From Dirofilaria immitis (lineage: Eukaryota; Nematoda; Chromadorea; Rhabditida; Onchocercidae), in assembly GCA_024305405.1 (NCBI GenBank), contig JAKNDB010000087.1, forward strand, positions 2,723,501 through 2,787,500: 64,000 nt of DNA, written 5' to 3'. The notes below the pieces were generated by a model that worked only from the letters and a program-made list of their open reading frames with translations, did not search any database and was not told where the DNA came from. The position numbers were made by a program, and so were the translations under genes. Every line of letters begins with the position of its first letter. Position 1 is the first letter of the stretch. Below, one piece after another: positions 1 to 13,466 of this stretch.

Positions 1-434
1 TTCTTTCTTAAATTAATTAATTAGTAAGCAAAAATCAATTTACATCAATTGGTTAGGAAATATGCAATATAGCATATTAACTTGTACGAACACTTTCATT
101 TGGAAAGCAGCTTTTCATTTGATTTTTTGCTGCGACTGATCAAGTTAGATAATGGTGAAAAACACTGAAATTATATTTTCTATTGGTTATACCTTTATGT
201 GCTTCTTCCTAATGAGTCTTGATATTGGGAAAGTTTTTACAATGTAGCACAGATGAATGAATATTGGTGAGAAAGGATTTATTTACGACGGATTTATTTC
301 TTCGTCTATATTATAATATAAGGTATAATTAAATGAAATCAGTTGCCTACCATATAAAAAATGAAATTGACTTTTTAAGATTTTTGTCTGTGGTTATTTA
401 ATGTAAGTCTTTTTGTACACTTGCACTGTTTCAG
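1..434. other. Intron of the Tudor-SN gene; no exon seen
   Basis: AT-rich sequence ending in the acceptor TTTCAG at 429-434, directly before the first visible Tudor-SN exon. That exon starts in mid-protein, so this stretch is probably intron. I found no exon matching the preceding staphylococcal-nuclease repeat, which must lie outside the window. Confidence 0.6.
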
Positions 435-3400
435 GATAGCGAAAGAGAAAAGACTTCGTTTTTGGCGTTCTTATCAACCATCCAATAATTTAAGTGTTGA
501 TAAGAAATCGTTTACTGCAAAAGTGGTTGAAATTGTATTGGGTGACGCCCTTATTGTACAGAAAGAAAATGGTGATGAAATTAAAATTTGGCTATCCTCC
601 GTAAAACCCCCAAGGTTATTGATATTTTTATTTGAATATTTTCTTCAATTTTCAAAAAATATCCCGAAAAATGAGGTATAATAGATGATATTATGATCTT
701 ATCACTTTAAATTTTTAAGTCTTTGTGGCTTTCTCTTATGTTTACTAATGTGATATCACGGTATTATAATTTCTTTAGAATGTCTTATTTTTTCCAGAGA
801 GGAAAATCGGGATGCTGAGAATAAGATTGGTCGACAGTTTCGACCGCTGTACGATATTCCTTACTTGTTTCAAGCTCGTGAATTTCTACGTAAACGATTA
901 GTAGGCAAAAAAGTTCAGGTATGCTCCGGCGTATGGTGTAATATATGTTTCTCTATTTTAACATGGTGAACTAACAAACTTTTGCTGTACTTTTTCTTTC
1001 GGAGAGAAGCAGTTGTAAATTTTATGGTTTAATCCGAAAAATTTTGTTCTAATTAACTTGGAAAAGATTAACTCAAGATTAGCCTAAATAACAATCTTTA
1101 CTATATCTTAATTTCAAAAGATACTATGGATTGGTTGTTTATGTAGTTCAATTGTCTTGAAATTTCATTTCAGATTACTGTTGATTATATACAGGCAAAA
1201 ACAGAACAGTTTCCAGAGAAAACTTGTTGCACCGTTATGTCCGGAGGATTGAATGTTGCTGAAGCGCTAGTTTCAAAAGGTCTAGCCAAGGTAATACGAT
1301 ACAGGAGTGACGATGACAACAGGTATAGTTATAATTTGTCATTTTCTTCCTTCTTTAAAATAGAATAGAATTTGGTTTGATTTTTTTAATCTGGAATATA
1401 TGGAATGATATTATTTCAGATCTTCTCAATACGACGCTTTATTAGCTGCTGAGGCAAAAGCAGAAAAAAGCAAAAAGGGTCTATTTGCGGATAAGGAATT
1501 GGGTGATAAGGGTCCAGTTTTGAGGATTCAAGAATTGCAAGGGGTTATTTTATTGATTTTTTGTGTTTTGGTTGTTTTTTGAACAATAATTAATTTCGCA
1601 TAATTTTTTGAAATAAGTATCAGCCAAAAAGGAATGTGATAGAATAATGGGCTTACATGGAGATTTAACAACTCGTACATGGAGATTTAACAACTAGTCA
1701 TTTTGTGTGAGAGATAGCGTAAAGTAGCTAAGATGGAGCAGTAATAATTAAGAATCTAAATCTATCAGGAAATGAGAATTTGAATTTTTTGAAATTATAT
1801 CATGTAAGAAACAGAACTTATTCCATTTGTTTATAAACCTGAGTTCACAATGCGATATATATAATTATTTTATTTTTAGGATGCACAACGTTCAAAGCAA
1901 TTTTTGCCTTATTTGCAAAGATCTGCTCGCTCAGAGGCTATTGTAGAATTTATTGTGTCTGGTAGTCGAGTACGTTTATATGTTCCTAAAGAAACATGCC
2001 TTATAACCTTTTTATTTTCTGGTATTGATTGTCCTCGTGGTGCTCGTATTGGTCCAGGTGGTAAATTGATTGGTGAAAATGAACCATATGCCGAAGAAGC
2101 TGCTAAATTTACACGTTCAAAAATTATGCAACGTGAGGTTGGTTTAGAATTTCCAAAATTATGGAATTTTATGGAAGTTTTTAAAAATTGTAGGTCGTTT
2201 AGCAAAACAGTTATATTAGGATTTTTGTATCCTATAATTTCCGTTGAGGAATGAAATTTTTACAGGTAGAAATAGAAGTGGAAGGTATGGATAAATCAGG
2301 AAGTTTTATTGGCTATATGTTTGTACAAACTGAACAGGGTTTTTGTAACATGAGTGCAGCATTAGTGGAAAATGGTCTAGCAAGCGTACATTTCACAGCC
2401 GAAAAAGGTGCCTATTACTCTCAACTTTGTGTTGCGGAGGAAAAAGCTAAGAAGGTTTCAGTTTTTATTATGTTTTCTTAAGTCTCTTTTTTTCATTTTG
2501 CAGTTCATTTGTTTACTAGAATATGAGATGTTTGATTTAAGTTTCTAGAGTTGAATCTGATTTTAACACGTAATTATTCCCGATCATCACTTGAATTTAG
2601 TGGAAATCTGCGAATGTGCTAATGATTGAACAGTTGTGAAGAAGGATTATTGGCAGCAAGCCACAACAATTTTTCTTTAATTTTAGGCGAAACTAGGAAT
2701 ATGGACAAACTGGATTGATGAAGAAGCCATTTTGCAAGCTAAAATTGCTTCATCGGCTGAAAAGACAGAACGTACGATAAATTATCGAAAAGTGGTTGTT
2801 ACCGATGTGCAAAAGGGAATTTCAAATTTGCTGCTCAATCGGTGGATGATGGTAGGTTGATCGGAGTATCTAATAAGAAAAATTAAAAGCTGAAGTGGTA
2901 ACTTTGGGAATCATGCAAGAGGAAAGTATGATTTTGATTAGATATTATAGTTAACAATTACTCGTTCTCAGTTTGTAGTCTTGTGATTGCAAATTTTTAA
3001 TTGTAAATTTGTGATAAAAATGTCGATATTACATCGGTTTTTGGATCGAAATATTTTGGATTGGATTTTGGAACAAGTTGTCAACTATTAATATTCAGGT
3101 CCAAAACTTGAAAAAATGATGAAAGAATTACGTGAAGAATTGAGGAAAAAACCACCAGTAATTGGTGCATATGTTCCACGACGTGGAGATTTATGCGTTG
3201 CACAATTTTCGGTTGATAAATTGTGGTACCGAGCGCGTGTTGAAGGAATAAAAGGAAAAAAGCTGATATTTTATATATCGACTTTGGAAATGTTATTTCT
3301 TTACAAGTTATTATAAAAAATGGCAAAAAGAACAGAGATTAGTTAACTGCCTGCATTCTTTACTCTCTCACCTTCTCTAGGTAGTATATCATCTTAGAAG

Positions 3401-4454
3401 TTGGCAATATAAATTGCATTTGTTCCCTTTAGAAACTTTGCAGTGTTATACGCTATTCATTGCTTAAAATCAAAAGATTTTTCCTTTCTAAATGAGCAGT
3501 ATAAAAAATTTTTAGAATATAAAAGTTCAATTTAAATACTTCTATTTGCTTTTAATGCATAATTAGTTGTTTAAAATAGATGTAACGTATCACTGATTGC
3601 AGAGAGAAACAGTTGATTTGACATCGATAGCTACTTTGCCAGCTGGTTATGCAGCACAGCCATCAGGCGCACGCGAATATCAAATGGCTTTCTTACAAAT
3701 GCCCAATGATCCTAGTCATGCGAATAATTCGGACATAGCATTTGAGCAAATACTATTCTCAGTGCCGTTCATGTTTGTAAATATCGAATATCGGGATGCT
3801 GGAATAGAACATGTCACAGCAATCATTGAAATATCTGATGGCACTCGTACTGATGTTGCAAAAACGCTTATTGCTGAAGGACATGCTTTGACAGAACAAA
3901 AACGAGAGAAGAGATTTGCTTCATTGGTAGTTTATTATTTTTACTGTCCTTCATTAAAGCATGTTAGTGTAAAATTGATGAAGTGGGTAGAATACTTCAT
4001 GTTAAAGTTACTAGAGTATGTTGAAGAGTAAAATTTAAAACGGACCGTAATATATTTCTTGTCAGTGATAAAAATCTCAGAAATTTTGTGGAAATAAATT
4101 AGGAAACCAAGAAAGAGAATAAATGTTAAGAAAAAAATTTGCGACAGAGTGATGAATTGCTCGATCCTTTATCGGATTATTATTGTCTCACATTTGCTTG
4201 AATTTCTTCTTTGATATTGATCAATTTTTATAAAAATACAATTTCCTATATGATTTGAGACACTTCCTATCATTTACCACCACTGCAAAATTCGATGAAC
4301 GAGGCATTTTTTCCATGAAAATGAAGAAATATAATTGAAGATTTAAGCATGCATAAATTTATAGATTGCGGAATATCAAGAAACTGAGAAGATAGCCCGC
4401 CGCGAGCATCGTAACATTTGGGAATATGGTGATTTTACCGGTAATGAATTATAG
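435..4454 (+). CDS. tsn-1: Tudor-SN / SND1 nuclease (3' part of gene)
   Basis: Tudor staphylococcal nuclease, an RNA-binding protein with four SN-like repeats followed by a Tudor domain fused to a fifth, split SN repeat. It acts in RNA silencing, edited-RNA decay and stress granules. Exons seen: 435-614, 798-918, 1174-1322, 1420-1543, 1880-2137, 2266-2454, 2687-2851, 3099-3306, 3603-3926, 4365-4454. Landmarks are [18 protein letters not shown] (798 exon), [12 protein letters not shown] (1174 exon), FVQTEQGF and [11 protein letters not shown] (2266 exon), the Tudor segment [13 protein letters not shown] then YIDFGN (3099 exon), and a C-terminal NIWEYGDF with stop TAG at 4452-4454. The window starts at about residue 325 of the usual 900. 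Two exons (2687 and 3099) each need one extra base to keep frame, near 2811-2820 and in the A-run 3256-3261. Splice phases elsewhere agree. The family call is very secure. Confidence 0.93.
1654..1697. repeat. Tandem duplication, 2 x 22 bp
   Basis: Two adjacent near-identical 22-bp units (TACATGGAGATTTAACAACT plus 2 bases), 1654-1675 and 1676-1697, inside a Tudor-SN intron. They differ only near the unit end. No sign of function. Confidence 0.85.
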
Positions 4455-4657
4455 AAATTCTGAGGAACCTTAAGGGTCAAATAGAAAGAAAAAAGATATT
4501 GTTGCATTTTGTTTAATTTCATTGTTATCAAAGTAACTGTTTGAAATTGATAGGCAAAATTCTAATTATTTTGTTGTCGTTATCACTTCCGACTTTCTTT
4601 TTGTCATTCAATTTGCCTTTTCATTTTTTCCTTGCCTAACATATCTCTTGTTCAAGA

Positions 4658-4663
4658 AATAAA
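4658..4663 (+). terminator. Poly(A) signal AATAAA of Tudor-SN
   Basis: Canonical AATAAA 204 nt downstream of the Tudor-SN stop codon, the first such hexamer found after the stop. Confidence 0.5.
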
Positions 4664-5861
4664 CCTAAACGCTTCCATGCTTTTGTTGCTTTATTGATAT
4701 GTGTTATGTGATAGGTAAAGTACGATATATTATTTGATTCCAGTCTGGTTGGAAAGTCATAGTTAAATTCCTTCTTTTATATATTGTTTTTTTTTATCAT
4801 ATCTGGTTCTGAAAGCAATTAGACGATATCGTTAGTCTTATTAGCTGCTGACATATAATCCAAATTCTCCAGTATATTTCGACATTTTCTTTTTTTTTAA
4901 GACGGGATCCCTTCTAAATTGCTCTAATTCTCATAAGAGGACGAAATAATCGTTTTAACATGCGAATCTATTTTTTGTGATATTATTTCATCATAGTTTT
5001 ATAATTTTATTGGTTTAAAGAAAAATTTTTTTGTTGGTCCATTGCTCCAGCAGAATAATTGTGATACATAGTTTATTTTTACATCGTGTTTTGTTTTATA
5101 TTTCTTGTAAAATTCTTAAAATCTCTATGAAATTTACCTACAGTATTTTGAATTAATTTCAATTAGTTGCTTATGCAACAGCTTTTTTTTCTTCCATCCA
5201 TCTTTATATTCTTTTCGCTTATTTTTTCATTCCTACAGCAGTATTTCTATTAACGTGTTCCAGTTTCCAGTTTTCCTGTTCTTTTTTTTCACATCTCCTT
5301 TTCCGGTCAAAAAGTATGTTTTAAAATTGTACTTTTTCGTAGTGATCGCTATGATGAAATTGTTTTCAAAAACAATAAATACATCTTTTATTTCATAGAT
5401 TTTTGTGTGGAATTTTCGCACTAATGGGAGATTGGCGTCCATCGGATATGTTTTTATATTATACAACAAGGATAGATCTGGATTGCACTGAAATCAAAAG
5501 TGAATTTTATACGACTAAACACGCATGATTAATTGGTGATTCAGTAACATCGCAAATATTGTTCAAAAAGCCTTCATATATGCTAATCAGAGTGTTCCCT
5601 TTTATTTTAATGAGAGTATGAACGCGATTTTTGACATATCCGGGACCAGAAGCGTTTTTACTCCGGAAAGGTTTTAGAGCATATGTTACATAATAAGTTG
5701 AGAGATTGCAATTGTTTCAAAGAAATAGATGTACTTTTGTTATTAGATGTATTAATCGATTTGAGAATGACATGGAAGAAACTGAAGTTTTTAATATTAT
5801 TTAATTTAATTTGAATTGTCCCTAGGTACATCGATTATTTATTTCTATTTGTTTCTGTTGT

Positions 5862-5871
5862 TTTATTTCAG
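5862..5871 (+). promoter_or_regulatory. Probable trans-splice acceptor of TSR1
   Basis: TTTATTTCAG matches the nematode 3' splice consensus and ends 32 nt before the TSR1 ATG with no upstream coding exon. In nematodes such a site typically receives a spliced leader. Inferred from position only. Confidence 0.45.
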
Positions 5872-5903
5872 TTCTTCCAGCTTCTCAAATATTTTTTTCA
5901 AAT

Positions 5904-8900
5904 ATGGGTGCTGGACATCGCGCGGGACCATTAAAACAGTCAAATAAAAAGCATAAAAGTGGTCAACATCGCAGTAAAGGTGCATTGGATGCGATTGCTA
6001 GAGGTATTTGCTTCTATTTCTCGTTCAGTGTTGAGTGGATTTGTTGCATATATTTTCATATGATTTGATAAACTCGGAATTATAAGGATACTGAATTAAA
6101 CTGGAATTCATTGCAAACTAAAGAAGTGAGGGAATTAAGTTCATTAACTATTGTTACTAAGCTTGAAAAAAAACAGAAGAAAAAAATATCGGAATATTGC
6201 TTATGGTGCATTCGCTGATATGTTTTTCCAGGCAGATTAGGTTGCAAAGCAGTAGCTGGAAAGCATCGATTTCTGGTTGGCAAAAAAGCTCGGCGTTCCC
6301 AAGCTCAACAGATTCGTGAAAATAAACGTGCTATCCTATTATCAGAAAGTTGCAGCTTTTCTAATAATTATATTCAGCAGCCTCCAATATTTGTTGTACG
6401 TTTTCTTTTCGCATTGTTTATTTTGATTTCTTATTATTTCTTTGTGTATTTTAACTGGAGGTTAGAACAAGATTCTCCGACTATTTGGTTAACGAAAAAA
6501 ATTCGTAATATATGAGCATTTCTTACATCATCCTCATCTCTATGAAGAAGTTGTTTGAAAATGAGTTGGTGATGGGAAAGAGAAAAGGAGGAAGACTGTG
6601 CGATCATCTTAGATCTGAACACCAATAATGAAAGTCAGTGGAATTATTATAAATTTTCTTCACATCTCCGCAATAATTTCAATTAATTTTGTTCTGTCAA
6701 ACTTATCTCAATTTATGTTTTAGACAGTCTTATCGTTTAACAAAGATTATGCGGCTGATGAGCTTGTTGCACTGTTATGTTCGTGTGATGAAACTTCTTA
6801 TCGAAATATAAATTATAATGGCTGTTTAAATCATCTATGGTAAATTTTAGTTATTTTGTTAATTTTAATTAATTTGCTAGCGAATAAGCTTCAATTTGTT
6901 GGAGTTTCTTTCGAAGTAAATATTTTTGGAAGAATGTAACCAGAATGTTCAATAATATATATTTATATTTTCGTTCTTTGTATTATGTTATGCTTTGTAG
7001 AATTAGCTTAACTGCTTATAATGTGTTTTTTGACATAATTATTTGCTATACATATATGAATCTTTTATGGGGAGTGTTACGATTCCAGTCATTAAACCGT
7101 TCCTTTTAATCCAGTCATAGCTGTCCTGTTGCTGTTTCTTATAGCTTTAAAGAAGTTTAAATTAAAATATATGAATATTATTATCAGATTTCCATTTTTT
7201 AAAAAATCTTTCTCATATATTTTTTCCAGCATAAAACAGTTCAAGAGTCGTTATGTTTTTACCGCGCCGAATTGTTCAGACATTGATATTGTACTTGATT
7301 ATGTAAAAATATCCGATGTCATTGCGTTCATTTGGCCAAGCTGTGCTGAAGTTACGGAGGATGATAGCATTTTGATGAGTATCTTATTAGCACTTGGTTT
7401 ATCAGTTACAGTACACTTTGTACCAGGGCTTGGTACTATGACAACGAAACAAAAAGAAATTGCACGTAAAAATGTTACAAAACTAATCGCAAATTGGTAA
7501 TTCCGAGTTATTGATTCTATTGCCGAAACTAGGAATTGAAAAATGTTTTTCTTCTTTTTGAATTTAATTTACCCATTTTTAAACTTTTTTTATAGCCGAT
7601 AATGTTTCATTTAGTGCAAATAAGGGATTACATTTCTCACATATATTGCTCATAAAGATAGAAAATATTTCGATAAATTTCATAATTTCAGGAGTTTTGG
7701 AGGTGAGAAACTGATGCAATGTGATAGCGAAAGTGATGGTTTACTCGCTTTACGTTTGATTAGTACAGTGAAAAAGAAGTTACCATATATGCAAAGGATT
7801 CGACCATATTTAATTGCTGAAAATGTTGAAAAATGTGAAACTGAAGTATAATTTTCATTACTGGGCTAAATACGAAGAGGGGATACAGTGTATCGAAAAA
7901 GTTTAAAATAAGAAGTAAATTCAATAGCTGGTGATTGACTATGCAATCATTTTATGGTATATAACCGGTATGCTCAAGAGGTAGTAATACCGCTGTTAGA
8001 AACCTGCGCCTTTCAGAATATCTGAATAGTTATGGCGATCTTATGCTCTGGCCAAAATACTATAAATGTAGACGAATTTATGGTTGGAATTTTTGTAATG
8101 AAATCAATAATATTATTATCAGGAGATTTATGCACGTTGAAGATTTCCGGATATTTGAAGGGATCGTTATTGAATGTTAACAGTCTTATCCACATTCCAC
8201 GGTTAGGTGATTTCCAAATGAAACAAATCGTCATCGAAGATGATCCATATGCGCCAGATAAGGAGGTTTTTGCAAGTCTAAATTCCAGAATTTTTTTGAA
8301 AATCTAAATGTTGAAGTGATTTAATGATATTGGAAACATGAGAAAATGAATTTTCGAGACAAATTAGATTGGAATATGACAAGAAAATTATTTTTAAATA
8401 AAGGATTAACGACTGATTCTTCTACTAAATTACAATGAAATTTTAATGTATTTAACGTGTTTGGCACAATACTTTTGAAAATAGACTGTGCTGTTGAACA
8501 AAAAATTAAACGAGGCAAATTTCATTTAAGTTCAGTTTAGAAACTTAAATGGAGCAGAATAAACGTTTTTGATGTATTAATATTTGCAGGTTAGGATTAA
8601 TATGAAGACTTCAAGAACTATATTCAAACCAGATGTGAATCTACAGACATCGTTGTTGTCCGAAATGATTACAGATCCTATGGATGCAGAGCAAACATGG
8701 CCGACTGAAGAAGAGATTATGAAGGAAGCATGTAAGATCACTGAAATATCTAGTCTTTACTGTTATTGATGTATCGATTGCTATATGTTTACGATTACAA
8801 GTATTAAATTTTTCAGTTAAAACAAAAAAGTGATGAAAAATGTACCAGTTGGCACTTCAGCATATCAAGCTGAATGGATTATTAATGATGAAGATGAGAT

Positions 8901-11900
8901 ATCCGATGAAGAAGTTGAGGTGTTGTTTTTTTATTTTTTGAAATAGAGCGATGAAATTAAGTCTAAAAATAGTAAAAGTGAAATACAGATTTTCATGAAC
9001 CGTTTACTTAATTTGTCTGATTTTTGAAATTGATTGTCAAATACTGAAAGTATCTGCAAACTATTTCTGTCAACTGAGATGAATATGAATGCGAAATCAA
9101 AAATAGACCTGTGAAACTCAAACAGTTGCAAAAACGGCATCTTGATTTCCAAAATGCTATTCTTTCTTGAATAATGTTTACAACTAAAGCAAATTACACA
9201 ATTTTTGTAGGATGAACTAGAAGACAGTAATGCCATGAAACAAGCAGTAAATGACATGGAATCGGATATCGAAAATGAATTGGAAGTAGAGAAGGTTATT
9301 CTTTTGCAGCATCAAAGTTCATTCATTACTTCAAATTAACTTTAGCTCCAGACAAAAGCAAAATTAGCTGGATTTTAATAAATTTCATTTCCAATATTTA
9401 GATGAGCGGCATAAGTGATACTGAAAGTTCAATGGATCTTAAAGATGAAGAAATCAATATGGAAGAAGTGAAAAATATCGAGAAGCTCGTGAAAATGAGC
9501 AGTTTGCAGACGAAATAGACACACCGATAGATGTAGTAGCTAGAATTCGTTTCCAGAGATATCGTGCTTTAAAAAGTTTCAGGTTTCTCTATTATTTTTA
9601 ATGCCTCCCCAAATGATCGAAATAACTAAATGTTTGAAAAGTCTGATGCATGAAATAAAGATGTAATTTCAGGACATCACCTTGGGATCCGCATGAAAAT
9701 CTTCCGAAAACATATTCTCGAATTTTCAAGTTTTCGAATTATCGGCATTCCAAAAAATCGCATTGTCGAATATTAAAACTGAAACTGAGTACAACCCACC
9801 ACGAGGTGCATTCGTTTCTATTTACGTCTCCAAAGTTCCCACAAGTTTAATAGGTTTGTTTATTTTGCGTCTTTGTAATTAATATTTCAATACCATTCTT
9901 CGCACTTTATTTCATTTTTGGGCTTGCTGCTCATATGTCCAAAAAACTTATAACTTTTTTATCTATAGGAACAAGTAAGCAAGTCAGTAAACCAGTTCTG
10001 TGAATTGGATCCTGTATTATGCGAAAGCTAAGATGATAAATTAAGAGCTGATCCAGTTTGATGAAAAATTTGAATTATGTTTTTACTCATCAACTGTATT
10101 TCCAGTTTTGAATGCCTGCGCTTTTCTTTCTCATTAGTCAATGAAACAAATGAATTTCGCAGGATTAGAAATTTATTTCCGGAAAGCATTTATTTTATTA
10201 TTTTGATAGTTCGATGAATGATTTTTTGTTCTTTAAAAGATCTGAATATCCATTTGTTTTTTCAGATATTTGGCCGCGTAATATGCCGTTAATAATATAT
10301 GGATTGCTTGCGCATGAACAGAAGATGTCACTTGTTAATATGGTGCTTAGAAAACATCCATCTTGTGCAGTACCAATACGGAATAAAGAAAGATTGTTAT
10401 TTCATTTGGGTTATCGATATTTTGAAGCCGAACCTATCTTTTCTCAGCACATGAATGGCGATAAGTTTAAGGTAATTTTTGGATTTCAGTGAAGCGATGT
10501 TTTCAGTATTTCCTAATGTTTATTGCTATCGATATACGTCATTCGCATAGGTAAGTGGTCATACGTTATTAATAATTAGCAAATATATGTTCGTGTTAAT
10601 TTGTTCTTTCCAGTAGTAAAGCAAAGAATAAAAATTAATTGGTAATTGGATAGCAAAAAATGTTGAGGTTTTTGACTTAAACTTATAAATATTATTTTTA
10701 AGAGCAACTTATAAATGTTATAAATATTATTTTTGATGGCGATCGCTATCGATTTCATTTGTATTATTTTGAAACTTTTTTATCTCTTCGAATTTTCAAT
10801 TTATTTGAAAATGTTTTTATTATAATATTTTTATAAATGTTTTTGATTTTACAGATGGAGCGGTTTATGCCGAATGATGGTACATTTGTTGCATCGGTAT
10901 TTGCACCAATAATGTTCCCACCTGTTCCTGCCTTGGTCTATCGATTAGATAAACAAGGAAATAAGCAACTGGTAGCAACGGGGTGTGCTAAATGTCAATC
11001 CGGATCGAATCATCCTGAAACGCATCGTCCTTTCTGGACATCCATTTAAAATCAACCGAAGAAGCGTCGTCGTACGCTACATGTTTTTCAATCGCGGCAA
11101 GTTTTCTTTGCTTAAATTTAGAAAGGTTTTCTTAAAATGCATAGAGTATTTGCTTATAAACGTTATTCGGTGTAAGTTTCGGTAGTAGCGAAATTATCAT
11201 CTTTTTATGTGTGCTTTAGTCGATGTGTGCTATAAAAACTGTAGTGGGCTATAAAGAGTCAACCTATTTTGCCATTTTTGAAATTTTCTTTATTTTGTAC
11301 TAAATATTAAATTAATTTTTTTATTTTTTTTTCAGAGGATATTGAATGGTTTAAACCTGTGGAGTTGCATACACCATCTGGGCGAAGAGGACACATTAAA
11401 GAAGCTTTGGGTAATTCCTTTGTTAAACGATTATTTTGAATTTTAATGCAGTGAAACTCGTCCGGAAATTTTATGGAGAGAGACGAGGGAGGAAGAAACC
11501 AAGGATGGGAGTAGCAAATTTAATGACCTTCAGGAAAACAGAAAAGTTTCAATCCATTTTATTCCCATCATTTCGAAATTTTCATGATCTTCTTTAAAAC
11601 TAAACGACAATTTGACGAGGAAACTTGTTAACAGAATACCGACATATTTATTTTCTTTTGGGAAATTAAACTCTTTGTATCAAAAATCCTTTTGTAAAAC
11701 TGCAAAATACAATGTAATGATCTACCCGACAGTTTTGCTGGTTCCAGCGATATTGAAACAAATTATCGAATCCAAATGGAGAAAAAAATTATTAAATTAT
11801 TAATTTATTCCTTTTGCAGGAACGCATGGACATATGAAATGTGTATTTGATCAACAGCTTAATGCGATGGATACAGTGATGATGAATCTTTACAAACGCG

Positions 11901-11983
11901 TTTTTCCGAAATGGACATACAAACCTCTCATGCTCCATCCTTCATCTGGACGACCTAAAGAATCTGAATCGATGGAAACATAA
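5904..11983 (+). CDS. TSR1: TSR1, pre-rRNA-processing / 40S assembly factor
   Basis: Inactive GTPase-like factor of late 40S ribosome maturation, related to BMS1, nuclear and cytoplasmic. Exons: 5904-6003, 6232-6395, 6724-6839, 7230-7496, 7692-7845, 8123-8265, 8590-8731, 8817-8919, 9211-9294, 9402-9582, 9673-9853, 10266-10471, 10855-11096, 11336-11410, 11820-11983. The start [20 protein letters not shown] matches the family N-terminus. Later landmarks are [107 protein letters not shown] and [16 protein letters not shown]. An acidic linker (exons 9211 and 9402) precedes the C-terminal domain, as in relatives. The intron after 11096 has a GC donor. Five single-base slips break the frame: 7845/7846, 8819-8822, 9471-9475, 9752-9757 (all deletions) and 10980-10983 (insertion). 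Confidence 0.93.
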
Positions 11984-12917
11984 TTTTCATTAGCAACATT
12001 TTCTTATTCATATTATTGTCAGTGCTTGAATTTTGGTTGAATAATTATTCTGTTTGGAATTGATATCTTCACGAATTCCATTTTCAACTTCTTGCTTAAA
12101 TTTTACAGTATTTTTGTGAATTTTTGCAGTTTCGAGCTTTGCAAAGAAAATCTTCATTTTATTTGTTTTTGTTATCTGAAATGATTGATAATTCCTGTAT
12201 TTTATGTTAACAATAAAAAAATCTTTGTCAATAGTTGTTTTTCTAACCTGATTGCTGTAGAATCTCGGACATTTAGATAACTTTTCTTTTTCATTCTGCT
12301 GAAGGTTTCGATCTGTTTCTTATCTTAATATATGATACCTCAAGTCCGCGTTTACGTATTCTTTTTTCGATAGTGTGGTGCTTACTTTATCATATGACTT
12401 AAAGAGGCGAATCATCTCAGTATCACTCTGCAAATATAAGTTTGAAACGAAATGTATCGTTATGGATTTATGCATTTCTTCGACTGCATGATTCTAAAAT
12501 ATTGTTGACTGAACGAACAATAACTTAGCAGTATTCTGAACAGTTTCACATCATTTCGGGAAATTTGTAGGAGGAATTCTTTGCGAAGAAGGAAAATGTA
12601 ACGGAAATTGCTTGGATAAAGTAATTATAATTTAAAGAACTTGGTAGAATTGTGAACATGAACAAAAACTAGCCATTTAAATTAGTTAAGGTGTCGATCT
12701 TAAGAGCTAGTGCCAGTTTGAATTTCGAAGTATCTGTTATTGAAATTGACTGTCACTATGTAACGCAATTAAATGGATTTGAAAGCTTAAAAACCAGCAA
12801 GTGATAATGCGTTTTGAAGTTCAATTAATTTCAAATATATTTGTGTTTTCTAGACAATCCGATGAAGCGTAATTTCGGTGCTTGGTGAGCCGAGTCAACA
12901 TTATCTGCTTTCCAATA
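11984..12917. other. Intergenic: TSR1 3' UTR and upstream of small gene
   Basis: No coding exon seen. AATAAA at 12212-12217 follows the TSR1 stop by about 230 nt. An acceptor-like GTTTTCTAG near 12846-12854 lies about 65 nt before the ATG of the next putative gene. Confidence 0.5.
12212..12217 (+). terminator. Poly(A) signal AATAAA of TSR1
   Basis: AATAAA followed by an A-run, 229 nt after the TSR1 stop codon at 11981-11983. Confidence 0.6.
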
Positions 12918-13466
12918 ATGAATCAGTCGAATGAAGGTAAATTTTTTATTGCAATGATACTGATACCGTCAATAATGGTAATTTTTGTATATCAGAATTC
13001 CATTGTTCGTTTCTGTTTTTCACATAGTTTTCAATCGGTTTACCGATCTTTAGTTTTTATATTCTCTTTGTATTTCAGTTTTATTTTCATATTTTGCATA
13101 TGTTCAGGTTATTTCCTGTTCTATGCATATTTTGAGACAACATTTCAGTGGATGAACTAAATAATTCATGTAAAATGGTGATTGCTTAATTCAGTAGCAA
13201 ATTATTCATAGTGATATTGATTCTAGTTATTCTTTCAAAAATTCAACTACTATTAGTCTACCCTAGTACTTTCATAATTCAGTCTATGATTTTTTAGTAT
13301 TGTTAGCTGGTTGTGATGGCTGTATGACAGCTCTTAAAATCCTTGAAATTTTCCATTTTTAGAATGTACTACAGCAGAAATACGTCATTTTGCATCATTT
13401 TTGCGTGGGCTCGACTTTACTGATGATTGTAATACCAAGACAAGACGAAAATTTATTCAGATTCAG
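12918..13466 (+). CDS. Unrecognised small gene, first two exons
   Basis: Not a family I recognise. Exon 12918-12936 (ATG, then NQSN) ends in phase 1 at donor GTAAAT. Exon 13363-13466, after TTTTTAG and before GTTTGT, continues in phase and stays open for 35 codons. The join reads through an acidic junction (NEE) into TTAEIRHFASFLRGLDF and then a basic end (KTRRKF). The phase match, splice signals and codon composition support a real gene. The 3' exons are unclear: an open stretch from 14401 (EVKMEEIYLRKKNR) is tempting, but its phase disagrees and it runs antisense into the kinase gene. No membrane segment or signal peptide is visible. The protein may be short. Confidence 0.35.

Larger units (their letters stand above)
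4455..5903. other. Intergenic: Tudor-SN 3' UTR and TSR1 upstream region
   Basis: About 1.4 kb, T-rich, no supportable coding exon on either strand. It contains a poly(A) signal (AATAAA 4658-4663) about 200 nt after the Tudor-SN stop and, at its right end, an acceptor-like TTTATTTCAG before the TSR1 start codon. The spacing is long for a nematode operon, so the two genes are probably transcribed separately. Confidence 0.6.

Noticed and set aside
1909..2205. 98-codon open frame on the - strand
   Set aside because: Shadow of a conserved Tudor-SN exon on the + strand.
8011..8122. Continuous open frames upstream of the TSR1 exon at 8123
   Set aside because: The peptide does not resemble TSR1, while the acceptor at 8121-8122 gives the exact family sequence; read as intron.
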